From: Erigeron canadensis
Taxonomy: Eukaryota > Streptophyta > Magnoliopsida > Asterales > Asteraceae
Direction: 5' to 3'
Length of the DNA: 64,000 bases
NCBI RefSeq assembly: GCF_010389155.1
Contig: NC_057768.1
Span: forward strand, 25,429,966-25,493,965
Within the stretch, counting starts at the first letter, position 1. Each line of letters opens with the position of its first letter. Positions 1-10,464 of this stretch are shown here, one piece after another. Below the pieces are notes generated by a model. It ran no database searches. It was not told the origin of the DNA and saw only the letters and a program-made list of their open reading frames with translations. Made by a program: the position numbers and the translations under genes.

Positions 1-158
1 ATGATTTTAGTGGTTTATGAGAGCAACATCATCCAATTAAAATAATGTTAACATCATCTAAATTATCCCTTTACAAAAATTAGAAATGTTGTTGAATTTG
101 AAACCTTTTGGTGAACTATTGTTTTCAATCTTTTTTTTAATTAATAATTATTTAATTG

Positions 159-212
<54 letters not shown>
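159..212. repeat. (ATT)18 microsatellite
   Basis: Eighteen uninterrupted ATT trinucleotides in an AT-rich flank, directly readable. It lies just outside a minus-strand Helitron-like 3' end, a common place for such repeats. Length is likely to vary between individuals. Confidence 0.95.
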
Positions 213-215
<3 letters not shown>

Positions 216-246
216 ATAATAAATTGAAATGTTTTTTTTTTCATTA

Positions 247-558
247 CTAACATGGTACACGCATAATGTGGTGATGACCGGTGGCGATGGCGACTGATAG
301 TGGTGATAATAAATAATGTAGGCTATTGATATAAATGTAATTAATATGATGGTTAATGTAATTATTTTAAGAGTTAAAAGATTGATGGTGTAATTTATAT
401 TAAGAGTATTTTAGATATATTAGTGGAAATAATTAAATTAGTGAAAAAAGAAGATGATTTAAAGAAAAAAATAAGGGATATTTTAGTAATATTACACAGA
501 GTAACTTTTAACATTACCATAAATAAAATGGGTTATTTCTTTTATATGTATGTATAGA
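247..558 (-). mobile_element. Short non-autonomous Helitron-like relic
   Basis: Read on the minus strand, the left edge ends in a hairpin-like stretch with GTGTACCATG followed by TTAG and a host T. The right edge begins TCTATACATACATATAAAAG, like the 5' ends of other Helitron-like copies here (4482, 43092). Internal sequence with GGTGATGACCGGTGGCGATG is the reverse of the CCACCA-rich stretch before the 3' ends near 4750 and 43370. No ORF. Family membership is inferred from shared termini. Confidence 0.45.
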
Positions 559-595
559 TTAAACTTTAAACCGATAATACTTAAGAAGTGTTTGT

Positions 596-1120
596 TTTAA
601 AACAATAAGAGGGGTACATGCACAATGCAACGGCGGTAACAGTGACAGTTGGTGGCGGGGGCAGTAGTGATGGTAGTGGCCATAAAAAAAAGATAATGGA
701 GGAAACCCTAGACTTGGTACCACAATTGGATACCCATTGACTCATCCCGTATGAGTCATGTGATTTCGGTACAATACCTCCATCCTAATCCCCACATGAT
801 ACGGGCACCCCGAAGGATGAAACCCACGTATTTAAACTTCACATGTGAGTTTAGGCTTCATTGGTAACGAGTATCTTAAGGGAATTATTTTTTGTGTCAA
901 GCTGGGATTGAACTTGAGACCTTAAGGTCATCAAGTGATTGCCTTACCACTAGGCTAACTCCTGTTGGTTGGTAATAGCTGTAGCAATAGAGGTGTGATT
1001 ATTAATGTAAAAAAAAATAGTAAAGGAGTAAAGATATTAAAGTTGTTTAAGGCTAAGAGTATTTTAAGTATAAAAAATTGTAATTTTCTAAGTTAAGAGA
1101 AGCCAATTTATTTTATAAGG
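596..1120 (-). mobile_element. Second minus-strand Helitron-like relic, split by a SINE
   Basis: The stretch GGGGTACATGCACAATGCAA at 612-631 followed by GGTGGCGGGGGCAGTAGTG repeats the arrangement of the copy at 247-558. The SINE at about 692-968 interrupts it, and AT-rich sequence resembling the interior of the first copy resumes beyond. Ends are not resolved. Confidence 0.3.
692..968 (-). mobile_element. tRNA-derived SINE (Au-like)
   Basis: The reverse complement carries an RNA polymerase III promoter: box A-like TTAGCCTAGTGGTAAGGCA near 940-958 and box B-like CTCAAGTTCAATCCCAGC near 903-920, spaced as in a tRNA. A non-tRNA body of about 200 bp follows, ending in GGTACCAAGTCTAGGGTTTC. Flanks TGGTAGTGGC (left) and TGGTAATAGC (right) could be a decayed target duplication. 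It lies inside a Helitron-like relic. Confidence 0.65.
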
Positions 1121-1170
1121 AATTATAGATTATAGATAATTACTATAGCTTTAAAGATTTTTGGGAATGG

Positions 1171-1287
1171 GTACGTGTTTTTACCAATTAATGGCTTTCA
1201 GTTATGCATTATGCAATTTTTAATTTGTATAGTAGGTGTTATTGCATAATGCATAACTGAAAGCCATTAATCGGTAAAAACAAAGTA
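1171..1287. repeat. Long near-perfect hairpin
   Basis: Two arms of about 45 nt, at 1171-1217 and 1241-1287, are inverted copies with very few mismatches. The core is CAATTAATGGCTTTCAGTTA against TAACTGAAAGCCATTAATCG. The spacer is about 23 nt. It could be a very small snap-back MITE, or a young hairpin-RNA locus if transcribed. No coding potential. Confidence 0.8.
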
Positions 1288-3263
1288 CATTAACCAAGAA
1301 TATAGTAGGCGTTATTGCTAACTAAGTTTGAGGCATCATTGCATCAATAACCTGTTTACGTTTCTTATTGATGTGGTTTAACAAACAAACAAAAGTTTAG
1401 AATAAGAACAAGAGTCACCAAAAAATCAAATGCGGATTCAATTTTCATGTTTGCATTTGTAATTTATATGGTTCTCCAAACAAACAAAAAAAAAGTTTAC
1501 AAACACACCAACAATTCCATAGCTCAAAATAAATAAATAAAAAGTTTACCAACAATTCCAAAAAAAAAAAGGAAAAAATCAATGACAACTTCCACTAAAA
1601 ATATATGTCGAAAACATTTTCCCGGTCCAAAATATATATTTTCTTTCGGAAATTGTGATAGCTCCTGGCCTCCTAAAAGTGAGTATGAATCGTGTGATAC
1701 TCATAACTCATAAGAGCGAGTGCTCCATTAATGGACTAAACTAAAAACAGATCCAATGTTAAACAAATCTGGGCCATTGTGGCTAATACTCAAAGCAGGC
1801 CCAAATTTAAAAAGATTTGTAAGAAGGGGATGATCCCTCGACTTCTTAATTAAAAAGATACAACTTTCCCACTAGGATCATTTTAACGTTCGATTAAATT
1901 GTGTTATCTAATAATTCACCAAAAGGTTTAATTAAAAAAAAATTATTTCAAAGGTAAAACGCAAGCAAATATAATTTTCTTGGGTTAACTTAGAAAATAA
2001 CCAAGTTACTGAATGCTGATTGGGTTGCTAGCTAGTTATGCTTTTTTCTCATCGCGAATTAGTTGGGATGTTTCTTTTCCTTCGAAAGTTAACTTGATTT
2101 TACAGAATGCATTTTATGATTTTTAGGTTTAATTCGTGTTTACATGAGAAAATATATCATAGTTTATAACATGTTTTTATATTATTACTCATTCATTCAA
2201 CTTAATAAGCCATTAAGCCCACATTTTAATTGTGTTGTCATCTATGGAAAATTCCACCAGATGTTTCAGTTTTGTCAACAATGAAAAATGCAGCACAAAA
2301 AAGTTTATGACAATCGTTTTCTTTGTTTAAGATGTATTTCTAGCTACTTGGTTGTACGGTATGCGGTTTACAATTTTGCAATGAAAACTTCCACCAAAAG
2401 TTAAGTCATTGAGCTCTTATTCTAGTTTTCTAAAGAAAAGATGGCAGGCATACGTTGTCTCTCTAGAGGTCTCGGGTTCAAATTAAGACATTGAGGAGAA
2501 CTAGCTACAAACTATACATCACATAACATTAACATTATGAACGTAAGACACATATCCTGTTTGGCACAACCAATCCCGCTGGAAATTTGAACCAAAATGT
2601 GAACGAATTTTCTCATTCAACTGGCTCTCGTTTAAAGAAATTTGACTACGTACACCTACTTCTATAGGCTCCATAGTCCACACCTTAAATGGTTGGGCCA
2701 TTGTTGAGTTTTACTTTTATAAAGGCCCATGATAACAATCTTTAGTGGAATTGGAAAGTGAAATACATGAACTTAAACATTATTTGGACACCTCATGGAT
2801 AAAACAAAAGAAGGCACGAGTATTAAATATGGAGTACATTGTTGTAGCCAAATACAAGTAGTACTTGGTGCCTTGATGGGACGAGCCAACTAGTAAAATG
2901 TCGGAGTTAATTAGCCCCCCCACCCCACGCCCACCGCCTTGTGTTATTAATCACAATCATCATCATGTGTCTGTTACCACAAGCTAGAATATGTACGTAC
3001 GTATATGTACTAGCAAATATATGTTCACTCACCGACACTCTTCTTGCACAAATGCAACCACAAACATATAATACCTACAGCTTTGGCTTCATCACAAGGT
3101 TTTTTCACTACTCACTTCAATCTTTATCGGTGAATATGCCGTACACTTTGTACCGTACAGATAATGTCTCTAAATCTTGAGAGCAAATACCAACGCTCCT
3201 AGTTTAAAATCGTGGGTCGTGTAGTTCTTTTCGTGCACCTGACGAGAGGCATAAGTGGTTAGT
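1288..3263. other. AT-rich intergenic DNA upstream of the first gene
   Basis: No gene is supported. Short open frames on both strands lack family resemblance, promoter context or splice partners. A degenerate tRNA-like stretch near 2445-2490 (GGTCTCGGGTTCAAATT) may be a SINE fragment. Confidence 0.6.
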
Positions 3264-3269
3264 TATAAA
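3264..3269 (+). promoter_or_regulatory. Candidate TATA box for the small membrane-protein gene
   Basis: TATAAA about 135 nt upstream of the ATG at 3404. This would give a leader of roughly 100 nt. No other core element was recognised. Confidence 0.4.
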
Positions 3270-3403
3270 CACCATTCTATTGTATTGTATTGTAATTATA
3301 TATGGTCTTCTTCATGTACGTACTCTGTTAAGTTTAACAAACGAACAAAGTTATTACTTTGTGAGTGTGTAGTTGTGTATGATTGATTGATGATCGATCG
3401 AGG

Positions 3404-3760
3404 ATGTTGAAACAATCGGGTAGTAGGAACCAAAGGGCGGCAAAAGGATTCAAGGTGAAGCATGTTATACAAATATGTGTGTTGCTTCTTATTACTATTT
3501 GGTTAATATACCAATTGAATCAGTCTTACATGATTAACTATTCCCCAATTCAACTCACTTTTCTTCATGCCACGCAACAAGACATTTCGTTGCTTGGAAG
3601 AAAAGGGTTTGTTAAAGAAGTCGAGAAAGAGCAAGATGATGACAAACAAGAGGTTGATGATCAAGAAAAACCGGAAGATGAGGAACCCGAACTATTGGAA
3701 GATTTGATCGATGAGGACGACAAGGAAGACAGAATTGGCAAAGTACATGTGTTACCATGA
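3404..3760 (+). CDS. Small single-pass membrane protein with acidic tail
   Basis: 118 residues. The open frame runs slightly further upstream, but the first ATG is at 3404 (MLKQSGSRNQ), so that start was chosen. Layout: a basic N-terminus (residues 1-20, rich in R and K), one hydrophobic segment (about 21-40, VIQICVLLLITIWLIYQL), a short linker, then a highly acidic Asp/Glu-rich tail from about 67. The KHVIQIC...WLIYQ core followed by a charged tail resembles a plant family of uncharacterised proteins annotated only from genomes; those I recall are often longer. The positive-inside rule suggests a cytosolic N-terminus. Single exon, no partner genes nearby. Function unknown. The ORF is credible because of ATG context, composition and family resemblance, but expression is unproven and the short tail may reflect truncation. 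Confidence 0.65.
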   Translation: MLKQSGSRNQRAAKGFKVKHVIQICVLLLITIWLIYQLNQSYMINYSPIQLTFLHATQQDISLLGRKGFVKEVEKEQDDDKQEVDDQEKPEDEEPELLEDLIDEDDKEDRIGKVHVLP

Positions 3761-3804
3761 ATCTTAAAGTTAGTCTATAGTCTATAGAAAGATTATAGTA
3801 TATA

Positions 3805-3922
3805 ATAACAACCATATCCAATCTCTACGTAAGCGGGGTATATGGGAGGTAAGGGTAGAACAATCTTGTCTTTACCTAAGGGTAAAAAAACCCGCTTCCA
3901 TAAGGATCTCCGACCATAATAT
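3805..3922 (+). repeat. SINE-type repeat fragment
   Basis: The stretch with GCGGGGTATATGGGAGGTAA, then TCTTTACCTAAGGGTAAA and CCGCTTCC, matches in order the repeat at 43741-43915. This motif order is typical of tRNA-derived SINEs dispersed in asterid genomes (from general knowledge). Only the body is visible; head and tail are unclear. Confidence 0.5.
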
Positions 3923-4481
3923 ATGGTGTGGTAATGTACGTTTTAAGTTCGATCATGATCGTTTATGTACTCTTGCATATTTTATAGAATAATGTCAAAT
4001 AAGTGAGACTGGGACGAATGTTGGTCCGCTTATAAATTTTGATGTAAAAGATGTTAATATCTAATAATTAAGGTGTGGGTTTATATTTCTTTTTGAAATA
4101 TAAAACCAGGAAATTAAAACGTAATGACATTAAGAGCCTGATTAGGGGTTATAAGTGTATGTCTTAAATATTATTGTGAAAACCTGTGATCGTGTAATGA
4201 CATTATTGTCGGTAGCAACATAATAACTCGAAACAATTGCTATTTCTTCGATTCCTTCTTGTATAAGTTTAGAACTATTGTTGCTCGAGCACTCGAGTGT
4301 CTAGCTGAAGCTAGAACTCTAGAATATCTTCAGGCAGAGTTACCAATTGAAGCCCATGCGTTTGGCCCAATACAACTTGAATGTCCACACTCGGTGTTTG
4401 CCAAATCCAATAAATACATTTTTTTTAATTGTTAATAAGATTAGGTCAATGATTACTACCGTATTGTTAATTATATATATA
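3923..4481. other. Intergenic AT-rich stretch
   Basis: Nothing recognised. An open frame at 4347-4568 runs across the Helitron boundary and has no family resemblance. Confidence 0.5.
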
Positions 4482-5917
4482 TCTATACTACTTATTAAAG
4501 AAAATACCCCCATGTTGAAAGTTACATGGGGGAAAATGTCTAAAATGCCCTTCCATGTTATATTTTAATCTACTACCCTTAAAATATATAATATTTTCAC
4601 TTAGTACTCAAATATTTTCAGTTACATTACCCCTTAACATTAATGATTACGTTACACTATTAATCTTTTATCTTTTAAAATATCTTCATTAACCCTTTAT
4701 ATCAATAATCTACACCAATCGATGTCTCATCTGTCACCAACCGTCGCACCTGCCACCACATCGTTGCTGCCATAATCACCGCCGCAAGAAAAAAAAAGAT
4801 AAAGTAATAAGTGGTTCATCATGCAAGAAAAATAAACAGGGAATAAATAGTATATTCTCTCTTTTTAATTTTTATTCTCCCAATTTATAATAACTCGGAA
4901 AAAATGTATGTCAATAAAACACCCTTTGCAAACAGATATGACAAGGTTTGAACAATTATAATTGTGTATTTTAGCTCATACCTTCTCTATTTGTCACGGT
5001 CATCATAAAAAAAATCCTAAGTATTTTTAAAGTTCTTTTATTAAGCGAATTGTAACTAAATAAATCAAAAATGTCAAATTTTTAGCAGTCGAATCTTATA
5101 TAAAAACTTCTAATTGTAAAGCTCAATTGAGATGTTTGTGCTCCTAATATCATTTAACCATGGCAGAATGATTGAAGGAATTATGGTTATCTTAGAAATG
5201 CTAGTATACTAAAAAGCAAGTTTGCTTTATGAGACAAATGTGTTGTAGCTAAAAGTATAAGCTATAAAGCTCGAGATACAACTATATAATGCATAGATAA
5301 AACAAAAACATCTAATAACTTTAACGGCCATTAAATATAACCATAAAAGTACTACAAATCAAGTCTTTTTTCTAACGGTCGTTAACTTTCATATTTACAG
5401 TTTGCTCCCCCAAAGATTTATTGTTGCACAACCAAAATAATTAACAACGGTTAAGTGTTGTTTGGCTAACTAACGGTAGGTACAAAATGGCATTTAACGG
5501 AGATTTTTTTTCAATTTTAGTTTTTTTAACTTTTGTTACTAAAGTTTGCCTTAATTACTTTTTGTCATGTAACTTTTGGTTTTTAATCTTTACCCAACAA
5601 AAAATTTATTTTTTTCTTATTTTTAACAAATATCTTTTACTTATTTCATAACTTTAACAAGCTTTGCTTTCATGTTCAAGTTTCTTAACTTTTGTACTTT
5701 TTTTCTTCATAACTTTGCTTTTTTTAAGTCTTACTCTGAAAGTTTTCTTTTATTTGCTTTTTACTAACATAACTTTTGTTACCAAAGTTTCATTTTCTTT
5801 ACTTTAAACAACGACTTTTATTTTCTTAAATTTTTTGGCACGGAAATTTTGTTTTTCGGCTTAATGTTTTTCACATTTGTCACGAGAGTTTTGTTTTTCT
5901 CTCGGGGCAACGCCCTG
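4482..5917 (+). mobile_element. Helitron-like non-autonomous element
   Basis: The 5' end TCTATACTACTTATTAAAG is followed by a hairpin (ACCCCCATG...CATGGGGG) that recurs in related form at 39546. The interior around 4600-4790 matches 43200-43420. The proposed 3' end has a GGGGCAACGCCC hairpin at 5904-5915 followed by TGGT. The last 400 bp are T-rich with degenerate repeats of a TAACTTTTGTTACCAAAG-like motif. No helicase or Rep ORF is present. Confidence 0.4.
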
Positions 5918-5929
5918 GTATAAATACTA

Positions 5930-7348
5930 TTTAAGTCTAAGAAATAACGATATTTTAGTAATTAAACAATGTTTCATTTTTTTAATCTTTTACCTTTCTA
6001 CAATGATTTTATCTTAATTATTATTATTTTTTAACCGGTTCTCATTTGAATCCTTTGTCGATGATTCACAACTCAATGAGATATTTGAGTTTTCCACGTA
6101 ATTTGATCCTCATTTTTTGGTTGCTTACTCAATGAGAACGTGAACAAATAAACGTCATTGAACTTGGTAGTTCTCCATGTACAACATGGTTAAGGAAAGG
6201 TAATAAATATACAAATCTTTTCATCCATATATAAATAATAATAGTAAATATTCTTAAGATGTATGGTATCTATATAGATTGTATCATAATGAATTCGAAT
6301 ATGCCTCATACAAGATTTGTGAGTATAAAATAAATTGTTGTTAAAGTAATTCAATAATCGAAGTTAAATTATAATAAACAGTAATGATAAATATAATCTA
6401 TGTTTAATTAGAATTTTAGATTTACCTTAAATTTTTAGAACCACATTAAATCAGAAATTGAAAGCATAGTGGATGATGACAAATAGATTTGTGATTTCGG
6501 ATCGTAAACTCAAAATTTTGAAGTCTTCATATTAATAACTTATTATAATTAATATAAGTAGTAGAGTTGAAGAATTGAGGGGGAAAAAAAGAGAGACAAT
6601 TAGTTAATGAGAAAACAATTAATCAGATAAGGTTATAATGTATTTTATAATAATAACCCAAGATTTAGTGACTAATTCTAAGTCTAATAAAGAATTTGAA
6701 TTTATATACCACTTAAAAGAGTTAATTTAACAAAATAAATAAATTAAAAGAGCATATATCGATCAATTATTACGTCACGTGTCTTTTTAAAAACATCTTA
6801 ATCATGTTTTAATTTATTGGTAAATATCTGCATTATATAAATCATATAATAAATAAGTATAATGCATATTGTTGTGAGTTTATTTCTTGATGACTTTTAA
6901 AAAAATCATTTTAATCCCTTTCAAATAACGATTAAACTATCATTCAATATTAATTTAATGGTTAAAAGGGCATCTTTTCATCCAATATGTTTTGTCTTCA
7001 AGCTTTAGGGTGTACATAGAAAATATCTCTTTGAGATCTTAACTTGGGTATATTCAGGTTTGAGTTTAAGGAAGCGGAGTTTACCCTATCAATCGTCGTG
7101 CTTTCGGTGAAATTAGTAAAGGTTTTCCCTCATCAGGTATTTGAAATAAATATTTTCTAATTCAAGATAGACCTCTATCACAGACTCGGTTAAAACAACC
7201 TACATTAGACCTTTCGTTATTAAATCATGATATAAAGTTTCTAACGAAATTCAACTCGTAAAAACGATATAACCTACTAAAATTATTTATTATGTGTATT
7301 TTAAATTACCTTCTATAATAAAGGAGTTGAATGTGAACAGGAGTTTTT
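5930..7348. other. AT-rich intergenic DNA
   Basis: No gene, RNA gene or clear terminal repeat seen on either strand. All reading frames are closed within short distances. Confidence 0.5.
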
Positions 7349-7690
7349 TGTCTTCTTCTGCAATTTCAGTATATATAATATGTTTAGCAATTATACCTCA
7401 AAAAAACTAAAATGGTGGAGTGGTTGAGGCCTCCATCTTTAAAAGGGAAGGCGCTGGGTTTGAAACCTTTCCCCCCACCCCTTTATGTTTTTTCTTTTTT
7501 TTTTTGTCTTTAGTTTTGCTTTTTTGAAGGTTTTATCCTTTTCTGCACTTTCAGTATATATAATATGTTTAACAATTATAATTTAGAAAACTGAAATGGT
7601 GGAGTGGTTGAGACCTTGGAAAGGTGCTGGGTTCGAAACCATCCACCACCCCCTTATGTTTTTTTTTTTTTTTTTTTTTTGTCTTTAGTA
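7349..7690 (+). repeat. Tandem duplication of a tRNA-like unit (period about 184 bp)
   Basis: Two copies share TTTCAGTATATATAATATG (7366 and 7550) and a tRNA-like module: GGTGGAGTGGTTGAG (box A-like) then GCTGGGTTTGAAACC or GCTGGGTTCGAAACC (box B-like), ending in T-rich tracts. The modules are too short to fold as a functional tRNA. They are probably SINE heads duplicated in tandem. Confidence 0.6.
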
Positions 7691-8149
7691 TTATCTTTTT
7701 GGTAATTTGACCCCTTCTTTTTTCTTTTTTTTTTTTCCCAATCCCTCCTATTTTCTTTTTGAATTTTTCTATCCCCTCAAGTTATGTATATAAATTTAGT
7801 TTTATATAATTAAACCCCAATTTTTTTTAAATTTTTTTTGGGTTTTTGAATTTCTAAATTTTTATTTTTTGTTTATACCATTTATGTTTTAGGCTTTTGT
7901 ATTTATTTTAATATTGGGTTTTCTTTCACAATTTCTTTAATACTTTGTACTAATTTTTTTTTTTTTGGTTATTGTTATAACTTTTGTAATTTTTTTTTGT
8001 AACATTTTGTTTTTATAACATATTTTTTACGACTTTTTTGTAATTTTATAATTTTTCCTTTGAAATTTTTTAAAATTTTTTACGTTCTTTTTAATTCTAC
8101 CGTTAAAAATATCCGGTTAGATATGACTACACGCTTCAAACATGACTTC
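7691..8149 (+). other. T-rich tract leading to a Helitron-like end
   Basis: Strongly T-rich on the plus strand with homopolymer runs and degenerate TAACTTTTGTAA-type repeats, like the 3' halves of the Helitron-like element ending at 5917 and of the one ending at 52762. Non-coding. Confidence 0.4.
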
Positions 8150-8178
8150 GTCCAACGGACGGCGTATGAACCACCTAG
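8150..8178 (+). mobile_element. Helitron-like 3' terminus
   Basis: Short hairpin GTCC-AAC-GGAC at 8150-8160, then CTAG at 8175-8178 followed by T. This hairpin, spacer and CTAG(T) order is the Helitron 3' end signature. The matching 5' end was not found. Confidence 0.4.
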
Positions 8179-8179
8179 T

Positions 8180-10243
8180 TATAAATATAGATATTCCAAA
8201 TGAGAGTGAAACCGGCGGGTCAAATGTTCAAGAAATGCATATGACACTTAAACAAAGGTCTGTAGTTCTGCCATCATACTCCACGTGTTAGAAAAGTACT
8301 CAAACCACCCTGCTCTCACAAGTTTTCACCCTCCCATTCTATCACACGTGATCACCCTTCAAGAACTAATGGCCACGATTACACCATTCCCTACTGTACC
8401 ATACGTGGCCCCACGTTTTTATCTGCTCATCGCTATAGACAAGGGTAATTCTGTCATTTTCACTAATTTTCTTTATGGTGGGTAGTAGTAGGAGTGGGAA
8501 GAGGGTTTAAGATTTCTCATTCGGCTGGCATTTTTATCCAAAAATATAACAGGTTGTACACAGCTGTTTTCCATACTAAAATTTTAACTATTACTCCCTC
8601 TATAATATGAGTATTGGCATACTTGGTCCAGAGTCTCTAAACTACATCAGAAATGGAACCATGACATGTAGAGATATACTAAAACTTACCTCATGGCTCT
8701 CTATATTTAATTTTCCATTCGAATATGATTCAAATAAGTCATGTTCTCGTGTCCTTCACAATCGTCTGTATTAGCCCCATTTACTTTTGCAGGTTTTAAC
8801 ATTCATTATGGCTAATGGTTAAATGTGATTTTAAAGATAATGATATCTAACAAATATGTCTAAAAGTATGTCTAATCTATTCAAGTATTGACACATGATT
8901 TTATATTTTATATTTCATAATTTTTATCATTAAAATTTTTGTCATGTGTCAATCTCTAATCTCTCATACCTTTAAGCCTAAATTTTAGGCACATTAATTA
9001 TTTTTCATTGTTTAAACTTTTTTTTTATAAAGTTATGATGAGTTCGCATGAGAAAAATAACTTGACGTTTAATTGCACTATTAACTTGATAGAATGTTTA
9101 ATTATCAAGCAAGCATATAATAATAATAATATATAATTAACAACTCACTAAGAATCTTTAAGCTAGCATTGGTACATACGCTACCAAAACTAACGATAAG
9201 CAATTAGTAGTATAGTACCGTATCATTGCATACTTTCTTATTGTCGAGCACTAACATAGTTTAACATCATATTGACGTATGGACTTGTACATGTCCCATA
9301 TGAGTGGAGATACACTTAAAATGTTCCAAACTTTTTAATCCCGAATAAAATACGAATTTAAGATACACTATTTCCATCAAGTTAGGCATTTTTGTTTTCT
9401 TTTACGAATTTAAGATCATTAGATGAGATTCTTTAAAGTTATTCACTTTATTAATATAATTAAAAACTAATGGTCAAATCTTTCAGCTTTACTAATAAAA
9501 GAATTAAAAACTAACTTTAAAAGATACTTAATGTAAGTCTTGTTGAAGATGGTTTTTATTAATGTTTTATGTGTGTAAATAAATGAATTAATAACTTAAC
9601 TAAGAAGATGAAATGATATAACTTTTCGATAATTGTATATGAACTTCCTTGAAACCATTTTCAGTTCCAAAAGTATGGTCTGTTCAATGCAGCAGACATA
9701 ACATCGGCTCTCAGTTTTATAGGATGGGAACACAAGGTTTATTATTTTGTGTTTTATGAAATTCAAATTTTCATTACATAAAAAAAATCCGATTTTATCT
9801 ATTTTTCTTAAAGTTGCATTTACATGTTTATTAATTAAAGAGTGAGATTATAAAACTAAGCTATAAAATTAAAGTATTAAACTAACATAACACCATAGAT
9901 TAAGTATATAACAAAATATATTTGTTGGTATGGTTAGACATTATATTGTAGCTAAATATTGTAACTAATAATATATACTTTTTCTTCCGATACAACTACT
10001 TATTGGTTTGCTTTGGTTATCACATGAAAATTTCTCCTGCTTATCCAACTCTATATTATTCTTCATGTATGTTTGCTTGCGTTTTCTCTTATTAGGTGTC
10101 TGGTTTTATAAATGAAATAAAAAAGTGAGTTTTTGGTTAAAAATATAACTTTGTATATGAAAAAGCCCAAATCAAAAAAATACAAGGACCAAAGTTGTAA
10201 AAGCCTTTCCCACCCTTTCTTCCTCTCACGCTTTTTCCGTACA
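8180..10243. other. Intergenic DNA upstream of the DUF1005 gene
   Basis: AT-rich with no supported gene. A short exon-like stretch at about 9665-9740, following TTTTCAG and ending AAG-GTTTAT, would encode a plausible peptide but has no partners. It is left unassigned. Confidence 0.5.
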
Positions 10244-10250
10244 TATAAAA
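10244..10250 (+). promoter_or_regulatory. Candidate TATA box, DUF1005 gene
   Basis: TATAAAA about 220 nt before the start codon at 10465. A CA/AC dinucleotide run at about 10303-10316 falls in the predicted leader. Confidence 0.5.
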
Positions 10251-10406
10251 AAACCATTTTAATCTTAAACCATGAAACACAAACACCCTTTTTTTTTCCA
10301 ACACACACACACACAACACATTTTCATTTTCTGTTACAAAACCATGAACAAAACAAATATAAAATGACCCTCACCATCACCACAAACCACTACCACAAAT
10401 TTTCTT

Positions 10407-10415
10407 AAACCCTAA
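10407..10415 (+). promoter_or_regulatory. Telo-box in the leader of the DUF1005 gene
   Basis: AAACCCTAA, the plant interstitial telomere motif often found near transcription starts of highly expressed genes. It lies about 50 nt upstream of the ATG. Confidence 0.45.
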
Positions 10416-10464
10416 ACTTTGTTTTTTCAGCCCGGAATAATTCGGGCCAACCCAAACTGAAAAA

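Noticed and set aside
2519..2701. 60-codon minus-strand ORF starting MAQPFKVWTMEP
   Set aside because: It begins with ATG and has reasonable composition, but no family, promoter or splice partners. Could be chance in this length of sequence.
8285..8485. 66-codon plus ORF
   Set aside because: Starts at TTG, sits just after a Helitron-like end and shows no domain.
9660..9740. Exon-like stretch after TTTTCAG encoding QKYGLFNAADITSALSFIGW
   Set aside because: Isolated, with no neighbouring exons or recognised family. Possibly a captured exon scrap but not supportable.
10063..10408. Overlapping short ORFs on both strands upstream of the DUF1005 gene
   Set aside because: They lie in the promoter/leader, are low-complexity (CA/GT run, T-rich) and have no family resemblance.
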